DNA of 64,000 nt from Planctomycetales bacterium (lineage in GTDB: Bacteria; Planctomycetota; Planctomycetia; Planctomycetales; Planctomycetaceae): contig JANQPT010000044.1 of assembly GCA_028285345.1 (NCBI GenBank), positions 558,001 to 622,000 of the forward strand, in the 5' to 3' direction. Positions 58,304 to 64,000 of the stretch are shown here, one piece after another. The notes under the pieces were generated by a model that saw only the letters and a program-made list of their open reading frames with translations, was not told the DNA's origin and made no database searches. How positions within the stretch are numbered: the stretch's first letter is position 1; every line of letters starts with the position of its first letter. The position numbers and the translations under genes were made by a program.

Positions 58304-58591
58304 TCAAGCTGCTGGTCGATGTCGCTGAAGCAACGTTGGACCATGAGTGAGTTCTGCGACTTCGTATCCAAGCGTGACCAGCCGTATGAAGTCTCGCCGG
58401 TCCCCGTCAGTCATTGAGTTCAGTCGATCGAAAAACTCGTCTCTTGGAATGGTGGCGGCGTCTTCAAGAATCTGACGACGAGATTGAGGACGTAGAGTTG
58501 CCTTGAGTACTTCGGCGCGGCAGGCTTTGGCGTACCTGCAATAGCACTCGTATAAATGGTCGTAGTCCACACGCTGATCGATCAGTGCCAC
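58304..58591 (-). CDS. Doubtful small protein
   Basis: A 95-codon frame opening at GTG 58591. The composition is protein-like (helical, charged: R-D-E-F-F-D-R-L-N-S-M-T-D-G-D-R-R-D-F-I), and it is the most plausible frame in the 1.8-kb stretch between the 447-aa gene and the HNH gene. No domain and no clear ribosome-binding site. It may be the remnant of a larger gene. Confidence 0.3.
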   Translation of the reverse strand: MALIDQRVDYDHLYECYCRYAKACRAEVLKATLRPQSRRQILEDAATIPRDEFFDRLNSMTDGDRRDFIRLVTLGYEVAELTHGPTLLQRHRPAA

Positions 58592-59319
58592 GATTCGCTG
58601 CCCCAGAGAAAGAGATGGTCGTCGAAGGCTTCGTATCGAGCGGAAGCCTATCGGAAAGTCGCTATCGGATCAAGACGATGCTTGTTATTCTTCGTGCCTT
58701 TCGAAAGGATGGCAAGACCTTCAGTCATTCCTACAAACAACCCCATCTCACAATCCTGCTAACACGCCGATCTCAGAATTGACTACGCTGAAATAGGTAC
58801 CAACGTCCAACAGCTGAACGCACGGATCGCAAGCAAAGTCAACATCGAGAATACAACTCGTCGATACGATCAAAAAAGAGCTTTGTGATTTTTGAATTAG
58901 ACTGGACACTGCGTGCACCGGAGGTTCTTCCTAACATCCAGCCTCAATCAGGATGCTTCGAAACGAATTCGGCCGCGCGCGGGCCTACAAATCCAGATAC
59001 GGTCAACTCACCAACATTTCGTCCGTTTGACTCAGCCAACCAGGCCGATTGTAAGAAGCATTCTGACGGGTTCAATGCTCATCCCGCAGGGGCCCACCGA
59101 TTAGATAACTCCGCTGTTTGTTGATCGAGATTGGTCGCTCGCCACCCCGCCAGGATGCCGCTCACAACGAGGAGCAGCCAGCAGGTGCACGTGCGATGGA
59201 ATCGAGCCTTAAGCGCGAGTGATGCCGATGCGCACTTAATACTTGGCTCCGATCCCGAAACATTGTCGTTGGTGAAAGTCAATCGACACTTCCGCAAGAT
59301 TCGCTGACTCGCCATATCG
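58592..59319. other. Gap downstream of the HNH gene
   Basis: A 728-bp stretch with only short, unconvincing frames on both strands. I see no RNA gene, repeat or terminator. Confidence 0.4.
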
Positions 59320-60231
59320 TCAGCTTGCCGTTGACAATTCCCGCGGCGGTCGCTTGAACACCTGCCGTTCGTGCCACTCCAGGTAGTCCGCAGCCGGTGA
59401 ATAAGCTTCCCTCAGCGGTGGCCGGACTGGCTGGCCGTGAAACGTCAGCAGCCACTCAGTGAAGCCCCGCTGACCGTGGGCTTGTTCAGAGACCACCAGC
59501 ACACGATCCGAATCAATCGTGAAGGCACCCAGGTCGAACGCTTTGTGATGGAGAGAGCAAAGCGCCAAGCCGTTTGGTTCTTCGTCGGGACCTCCTGCCT
59601 GATGCCATTGGATATGGGCCGCTTCCACGCCCATCACTTGGTTGCCCAACCGCACGTCGAACCCACACACCGCGCAGGCGTACTCGTAAGCCGTCAGAAT
59701 GCGGCCCCGAAACGATGGATCGCGTTTTCGCCGAGTGACCGTCTCCGTCAAAGTCACATCGAGTCCCACGGTATTGAGGATGTCTTGATGAATCGATGCG
59801 GGGAAGTGGGCGTCGAGCAAGCGGAAGGCGACGTCGGCAACCAGACTGGGGCTGCGCTCCAGTTGCTGGGCGATCTCGTCCGTGAAATGGGCGTGAGCAT
59901 CCTTGTCCAGCAGCTCGCGTTTAGGGATGTCAGTCTGTCTTGCGTGGCGCTCAAGCTGATCGGCATCGTCAATGACCCACACGCCATCATTTTGCAGTCG
60001 CCAGAAAGGGTACTCTGGGTGATACGATTTCCGTGTCGGGCCAAACTCCTTGAGTAGCTCAGTCAGTTTCGGAGCCACGTCGCGAAACGCGACAGAGTTC
60101 GAACCACCGCGTGACAACTGCCCTAGCGCATACAGAACCAACAGCGGCTTGTGTGGTGCCCGCTCTGAGCCGCGCGACCACACATTGATGCCGTCGAAGG
60201 CTTTCAAGATTTCGTCACGCGAAACCGCCAT
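59320..60231 (-). CDS. SBD-HNH endonuclease (phosphorothioate-DNA-dependent, ScoMcrA-like)
   Basis: A 303-aa type IV restriction enzyme. The N-terminal ~165 residues form a sulfur-binding domain with R-A-P-H-K-P-L-L-V-L-Y-A-L-G (25-38) and S-Y-H-P-E-Y-P-F-W-R-L (69-79), the two blocks I know from SBD proteins that recognise phosphorothioate DNA. The C-terminal HNH domain has C-A-V-C-G-F, then V-E-A-A-H-I-Q-W-H, N-G-L-A-L-C-S-L-H-H-K-A-F. No dnd genes are in the window, so it attacks foreign phosphorothioated DNA instead of serving a self-modification system. It is preceded by a secreted-protein gene on the same strand, separated by 66 bp. Confidence 0.85.
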   Translation of the reverse strand: MAVSRDEILKAFDGINVWSRGSERAPHKPLLVLYALGQLSRGGSNSVAFRDVAPKLTELLKEFGPTRKSYHPEYPFWRLQNDGVWVIDDADQLERHARQTDIPKRELLDKDAHAHFTDEIAQQLERSPSLVADVAFRLLDAHFPASIHQDILNTVGLDVTLTETVTRRKRDPSFRGRILTAYEYACAVCGFDVRLGNQVMGVEAAHIQWHQAGGPDEEPNGLALCSLHHKAFDLGAFTIDSDRVLVVSEQAHGQRGFTEWLLTFHGQPVRPPLREAYSPAADYLEWHERQVFKRPPRELSTAS

Positions 60232-60297
60232 TACGTTTGATCTTCCACGACGCGATCAATTGCCGCGAATCAATCCGCCGCCCAAGAGAAGTGTCGG

Positions 60298-61455
60298 CTA
60301 ACGTCCATTGACATAAAGCTTCACGTTGTGAGACGCCCTGCCGCCAGCGACAACATCCAAATGGCCATCTCCGGTGAAGTCAGCCACAATCAAATCTTCT
60401 GTGGCAATTCCGCCTGCGTCGATCACATGTTTCGTCCATTCAGTCCCAGCTTGGTTCTGGACGTCATAGATGTTTAATCCGGGCACGTCTGGCGTATCGC
60501 TATGTCCAAAGACGATTTCATCGGAGCCATCTCGATCGACGTCGGCCAACCACAACGCGTGGCCGCGCTTGAATCCTTTGTCAATGACATGACGTTTCCA
60601 AAGACTTGCTCTTGATTCCGGCGAAGTGTAAACGACCAATTGATCGCCGTGCATTGGTTCCACTGTGGCCAGGATGATCATACCATCTTTCAGGCGTCCT
60701 GTCTTGATTTCACCCGCTCCGCTCAGGTTGGGCTTAGCGGCTTGAGCCCCCGCGCCGAGTTTTGTCTTGAACCAGCCCTCGGAGTTGCGTCGAATGAGGT
60801 GTACGCCTTCTCGGCTGGCGGTAATGGTGTCGACGACACCGTCGCCGTCGAAATCGTTATGCCAATGGTTATGCATTCGGTTGAAGTCACTGTTGAGGAT
60901 CGTTGACTGCCAGCGATCTGTACGCGGATCGGCAGGAATCTGGAACGCCGTCAACCGCACTCCATCGCCGACGGTCGCGTTGAGCGGAGAAATGACCAGT
61001 TGCGGGCGGCCCTTGCCGAGTACGTCCGCCCAGCGCATGCGGTGCAACCACGGTTCCCTTCCGATCGAGTGTACTTGCCACTTCTCATCGAGAGATTTAC
61101 CTCGGCTCAGCCAGTGAAGTGTGCCGGTCTTCGTCCAACCGGCCCCAAGAGCAAAGTCGACATTGCCATCTTGATCGATGTCTAGCGGCGCGATACAGAC
61201 GTTATCCTGCGGAGTCTGGTCATCAATAATGACTCGTGGCACCCAGGTTGGGTTTTCATACCAAAGCACGCGGCTTTCCGTCACGGCGACGATGTCTAGT
61301 GCTGAGTCACCGTCGACATCGGCAGCCGTGACGGCATAACAAACCTTTCCGACATTTGCGTCGATCGTATGCGGCTGAAACGTGGGAAACTTATCAGCAC
61401 CCCGTGTCGTGACAGTGAAACTAATCAGAACGAGAAATGTCAAAAACACCTTCAT
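60298..61455 (-). CDS. Secreted FG-GAP/VCBS repeat protein
   Basis: A 385-aa protein with a signal peptide (M-K-V-F-L-T-F-L-V-L-I-S-F-T-V-T-T-R-G-A). The mature part has repeated calcium-binding propeller loops: D-V-D-G-D-S-A-L-D-I, D-I-D-Q-D-G-N-V-D-F, D-F-D-G-D-G-V-V-D-T, D-V-D-R-D-G-S-D-E-I and D-F-T-G-D-G-H-L-D-V. These make an extracellular beta-propeller of the integrin-alpha type. Such proteins are typical planctomycete chromosomal genes. This copy lies just inside the right end of the island, and may be passenger cargo. Starts at ATG 61455. Confidence 0.85.
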   Translation of the reverse strand: MKVFLTFLVLISFTVTTRGADKFPTFQPHTIDANVGKVCYAVTAADVDGDSALDIVAVTESRVLWYENPTWVPRVIIDDQTPQDNVCIAPLDIDQDGNVDFALGAGWTKTGTLHWLSRGKSLDEKWQVHSIGREPWLHRMRWADVLGKGRPQLVISPLNATVGDGVRLTAFQIPADPRTDRWQSTILNSDFNRMHNHWHNDFDGDGVVDTITASREGVHLIRRNSEGWFKTKLGAGAQAAKPNLSGAGEIKTGRLKDGMIILATVEPMHGDQLVVYTSPESRASLWKRHVIDKGFKRGHALWLADVDRDGSDEIVFGHSDTPDVPGLNIYDVQNQAGTEWTKHVIDAGGIATEDLIVADFTGDGHLDVVAGGRASHNVKLYVNGR

Positions 61456-61614
61456 GATTCACTCCTGTTGGGCGGGCTGCGTGGTGTTAATACAACATAA
61501 TACGCAGAACGAGTATTGTCATGCTGATGTGTGAGCGAATCGTCGAGAGATGTGAATCGGCTGGCGACACCCGTGATCGGAAACGCTTGATCAAATACCG
61601 GCGACTACCCGCGA

Positions 61615-61625
61615 CTACCACTTTT
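61615..61625 (+). promoter_or_regulatory. Single copy of the 11-bp motif near the right end
   Basis: CTACCACTTTT as at the left end (20975-20996), lying 115 bp inside the right attachment repeat. In the excised circle it would lie on the other side of the core from the left copies, as expected for arm-type sites. Confidence 0.4.
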
Positions 61626-61739
61626 TTCATTTGACGTATGAAAATCGTTGAAAAACCGGTGAAAACTTGTGAAGATGAGTGAAACCGAAATCGACGTAGA
61701 TTTCAGGAAATTCTTCGGTTTTCATGGCATTCCTCTTGT

Positions 61740-61822
61740 CTGGCAGCCAGAAGGTCAGGGGTTCAAGTCCCCTGTCCTCCACTGCTTAAGTGCTTATCGG
61801 GACGCAGCTTGCGTCACCTGCC
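61740..61822 (+). repeat. attR: right 83-bp direct repeat of the island
   Basis: An 81/83 match of 20872-20954. It contains the 3' half of tRNA-Ala from the anticodon loop but no 5' half, so it is not a functional tRNA. It marks the right end of the element. Similarity to the left end then continues weakly into the integrase remnant. Confidence 0.93.
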
Positions 61823-61879
61823 GGAGACTCGGTCGTGTGATGTGCCCCGTTTTTGACGCGCTTGTCAGAACGGCATTGC

Positions 61880-62060
61880 ATGAGCGTTCCGAAGTCTGGT
61901 TTTCACCGAGCTTCGAACCGCGCCCAGGTTCGAATCAACGGCGAGGATATCTTCCTCGGCCGTTGGGACTCCCCCCGAATCGAAGCGCCGCTATCGGGAG
62001 TTGATCAGAATAAAGTGGAGCGATCAGAACGCTCAGGCGACAGGCTTGCTGCTCATTTTC
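61880..62060 (+). pseudogene. Remnant of a second integrase N-terminus
   Basis: From ATG 61880 the frame reads S-V-P-K-S-G-F-H-R-A-S, R-A-Q-V-R-I-N-G-E-D-I-F-L-G-R-W-D-S-P, matching the intact integrase start (V-P-K-Y-S-L-H-K-A-T, R-I-D-G-K-D-N-Y-L-G-L-W-D-S-P). An extra C near 61970-61977 shifts the frame, after which E-S-K-R-R-Y-R-E-L-I and S-D-Q-N-A-Q-A-T-G-L again match. The piece stops after about 58 codons. It lies at the same distance from attR as the intact gene from attL. Confidence 0.85.
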
Positions 62061-62479
62061 TGATCCCTGTGCCATGAGAGTCTCAGCAGCCCAATTGGGA
62101 AGGAGATTCTCGTTGAAGAAGCGGAGCAAGCGGCATATGCCGGAGCCGATCGCCCTGCGGCGTTAGCCGGTTCGCCATCACCGCAAATTCGTTGTCAACA
62201 GAGCGGTTCTCGTTTTTCTTTGTCAGATTTGCGTGGTCGTCGCGGGCATGCTGGTAGAGGCGACTACTAAGATTTCGAGAGCAACTAACGCAGGATGGGG
62301 GTGGCAAAGGTCTCCAACAGCCAATTCTAATGGCGACCTCCAGCGGCACTGCCAGGCGGCGAAGTTGTTGCCGAATACTCATGAAGCGAATCATTGTAGG
62401 TTGAACTTCAGAAGCCAGTTGCACCAGTGACGAGTCTTTTCTACATGTTAAGAGGCCTCAACTTGCGACTCGACTCTGA
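62061..62479. other. Degraded stretch after the integrase remnant
   Basis: No recognisable gene on either strand; the sequence separates three decayed fragments. I see no third copy of the attachment repeat here. Confidence 0.45.
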
Positions 62480-62578
62480 TAGTGCCGATTCCGACTGGGA
62501 GAATCGGGGGCATTTTTATTCGCTGGCTTCCGACGCCATGAGACGCATTTTGATTGAGGCGGCGCGGCGGTGCCGGAC
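62480..62578 (+). pseudogene. Fragment of a Rhodopirellula-type ECF sigma factor
   Basis: About 33 codons read D-S-D-W-E-N-R-G-H-F-Y-S-L-A-S-D-A-M-R-R-I-L-I-E-A-A-R-R. This is the region 2 to 3 segment of planctomycete ECF sigma factors (the W-x-N-R-G-H-F pattern followed by A-M-R-R-I-L). No start, no region 4, and a break at both ends. Confidence 0.65.
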
Positions 62579-62745
62579 ATATGCTGGTGTTCAACAACGG
62601 CAACCTTCGCCCCGACGGGGCATACACGTCGGTCGACGAGGTTTCGGTGCCGCTGGGTGAGAATGGCCTCTATGCGAAGGAGGAGTTCTTGGCGATTCGC
62701 CCTGCGAAAGCGGTCTGGTCGTACACTGCGCCGGAGCGGTCCGGT
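62569..62745 (+). pseudogene. Fragment of an arylsulfotransferase-like propeller protein
   Basis: A frame reads G-H-M-L-V-F-N-N-G-N-L-R-P-D-G-A-Y-T-S-V-D-E-V, then K-A-V-W-S-Y-T-A-P-E. The block L-V-F-N-N-G...R-P-D-G...S-V-D-E and V-W-S-Y-T-A-P occurs together in ASST-type proteins of planctomycetes. Only about 55 codons remain, joined out of frame to the sigma fragment. Confidence 0.55.
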
Positions 62746-62949
62746 CTCGTCGTTCTACCGCCACTGGAACGACCTACCCACACTCGTCGGGAGTCGATGT
62801 GAACAATGAGTTGCGCGAAGGACATTCTCACGCTTTCCCACAACAGCAGCCACGATCATTTCTGGGAGATTTCTTAAGAATTGTGAAGATTTGATTCAAC
62901 AATACGCCACCGACCGCAAATACTAAGAAGGAGAGCGGGAACCGGTGTC

Positions 62950-63510
62950 ATGAGTGACGACCACAAACCGGATGAATGGGTCATGCAGCAAGTGCAGCTG
63001 GGACGCCGCGAATGCCTGTCGGTCTTGTTGCGCCGTTATGCCAGCCGTCTGCTGACGTTCATCCACCGCATGGTGGGGGATCGGCATCGCAGCGAAGAAC
63101 TGTTTCAAGAGGTCTTTCTCGCAGTTTGGCAGCGCCGCGGCACGTTCGAGTCCTCGCGCCCCTTCCGACCATGGCTGTTTGGCATCGCCGCAAACAAGTG
63201 CAAAGAGCATTTGCGGAACCATCCTGACCCCGCGGTGTCGTTCGAGGAGACGACGGTTGTCGAAGAGTCGACAGTGGATTCTTCACCGGTTGATACTGCC
63301 ATCGCAACCGAGACGGCAATGCAAGTGAAAGAGGCGGTGTTGCAGCTGCCCCCGCTGCAGCGCGCCGTGGTGGTCCTGCGAATCTGGGACCAATTGCCGT
63401 ATCGGGAAATCAGCGAGATCATCGGGGCGTCGGAGTCGACGACGCGGTCGCGAATGATGCTCGGGCTCAACGGGATTCGCCGCTATCTCCAAGCGCGGAT
63501 GCCATCTTGA
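62950..63510 (+). CDS. ECF-type RNA polymerase sigma factor
   Basis: A 186-aa sigma factor. Region 2 has L-L-R-R-Y-A-S-R-L-L-T-F-I-H-R-M-V-G-D and A-E/E-E-L-F-Q-E-V-F-L-A-V-W, P-F-R-P-W-L-F-G-I-A-A-N. Region 4 has L-P-P-L-Q-R-A-V-V-V-L-R-I-W, P-Y-R-E-I-S-E-I-I-G-A-S-E-S-T-T-R-S-R. A variable acidic linker lies between. The gene is followed 28 bp later by its probable anti-sigma gene. Confidence 0.93.
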   Translation: MSDDHKPDEWVMQQVQLGRRECLSVLLRRYASRLLTFIHRMVGDRHRSEELFQEVFLAVWQRRGTFESSRPFRPWLFGIAANKCKEHLRNHPDPAVSFEETTVVEESTVDSSPVDTAIATETAMQVKEAVLQLPPLQRAVVVLRIWDQLPYREISEIIGASESTTRSRMMLGLNGIRRYLQARMPS

Positions 63511-63538
63511 GCGAGTCCGACTCAGAGGAGGTTTGGAA

Positions 63539-64000
63539 ATGCAAAATCGACGCAAGCATGTGTCACAATTGGTCGACGGCTACTGGCATAACGTGCTGTC
63601 TGCACAGGTTGTGAAAACTGTGGAAGAACATTGCGAGCGGTGTGCGGATTGCCGTGATGCCTTGGAACAAGCCAATCAAAGACATGACGCGCTACCAACG
63701 TTGCCCACGGTCGAAGCTTCAGTTGACCTCATACAGCGAACTGAAGCGCGGATCGATGATTATCGCAGACGCAAGGCCATTCAGACGGGGGTTGCGTGGT
63801 CGCTGGTGGGCGCTTCATTCGTCGTATTGCTGTCGTTGGACTTTTATTTTAGAAATCTCATGCCGTCGCCGTACGAGGTGCGGCTGTTGGGGCAGACCGT
63901 ATTGATTCCCGACACCGATGCGTCTTTACGTGTGGTGCTGCTTAATCGCGATACGGGACAGCCGTTGGCCGAAGTGCCTGTTGAAATCGCTTTAGAATCT
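63539..64000 (+). CDS. Anti-sigma factor, membrane-anchored, partial (runs off the right edge)
   Basis: 154 codons are visible. An N-terminal zinc-finger-type motif H-C-E-R-C-A-D-C-R-D (anti-sigma ZAS-like) is followed by a linker and one transmembrane helix (V-A-W-S-L-V-G-A-S-F-V-V-L-L-S-L). The periplasmic part begins with R-L-L-G-Q-T-V-L-I-P-D-T-D and then N-R-D-T-G-Q-P-L-A-E-V-P-V-E-I, which resembles an alpha-2-macroglobulin/Ig-like domain. GAGGAGG lies 9 bases before the ATG. It probably holds the upstream ECF sigma factor inactive and senses an envelope signal. Confidence 0.78.
   Translation, partial: MQNRRKHVSQLVDGYWHNVLSAQVVKTVEEHCERCADCRDALEQANQRHDALPTLPTVEASVDLIQRTEARIDDYRRRKAIQTGVAWSLVGASFVVLLSLDFYFRNLMPSPYEVRLLGQTVLIPDTDASLRVVLLNRDTGQPLAEVPVEIALES

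Noticed and set aside
58121-58417. 98-codon plus-strand ORF
   Set aside because: Overlaps a better minus-strand frame and has no start context or domain.
61740-61822. Second tRNA-Ala gene
   Set aside because: Only the 3' half is present; the 5' acceptor strand and D-arm are missing.

Overview
The window looks like chromosome of a planctomycete (Planctomycetota). The reasons are a DUF1580 protein, a family seen almost only in this phylum; a sulfatase with the C-x-P-x-R formylglycine box; a PQQ-type propeller protein; an FG-GAP secreted protein; a PEGA lipoprotein; and an ECF sigma factor followed by a large anti-sigma protein. No database search could be run, so family names rest on motifs, length and context.

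Left chromosomal part (1-20,840): an ordinary housekeeping region. It holds the start of a secreted esterase, an acetate-type sodium/solute symporter with its DUF485 partner, aconitase, a response regulator, a GNAT acetyltransferase, a PEGA lipoprotein, an MlaE-MlaF-MlaD lipid transport operon, a PQQ-propeller membrane protein, a sulfatase, a DCC-family thiol protein, a methyltransferase-like protein, and a 1172-aa LplT/acyltransferase/acyl-ACP synthetase fusion. Several intergenic gaps carry imperfect inverted repeats.

Genomic island (about 20,914-61,780): it is integrated in the 3' half of tRNA-Ala(GGC) and bounded by two 83-bp direct repeats (81/83 identical; 20872-20954 and 61740-61822), which lie 40,868 bp apart. 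The left 7 kb reads like a phage-satellite or replicative module: tyrosine integrase, putative regulator, DUF1580 excisionase-like protein, primase/polymerase, small genes, an iteron-like array with 21-bp spacing, a phage-type cysteine protein, and an orphan terminase small subunit. The order int - regulator - primase - origin-like repeats - TerS recalls PICI-type satellites. Next comes the main cargo: ten same-strand, tightly packed genes from 29,145 to 54,968, preceded by a small MerR-like gene. They encode four SF2 helicases (one DUF1998 type with a Vsr-like tail, one DrmD-like, one with a possible C-terminal nuclease, one SNF2-like), a small RuvC/RNase H-like protein, a DrmMI-like adenine methylase, two large unknown proteins (one with a possible nuclease motif), a DUF6361 protein and a phospholipase D-type protein. 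Part of this resembles class 1 DISARM, but drmA, drmB and a short drmC are absent. I read it as a composite multi-helicase defence cluster and as the best candidate here for a poorly described system.

Right end of the island: a minus-strand pair of unknown genes, a stand-alone SBD-HNH endonuclease (phosphorothioate-DNA restriction type), and a secreted FG-GAP protein. Immediately outside the right repeat (61,823-62,760) lie decayed pieces: the first ~58 codons of a second, related integrase with a frameshift, an ECF sigma fragment and an arylsulfotransferase-like fragment. The tRNA site has evidently been used more than once. The window ends with an intact ECF sigma factor and the start of its probable anti-sigma partner.
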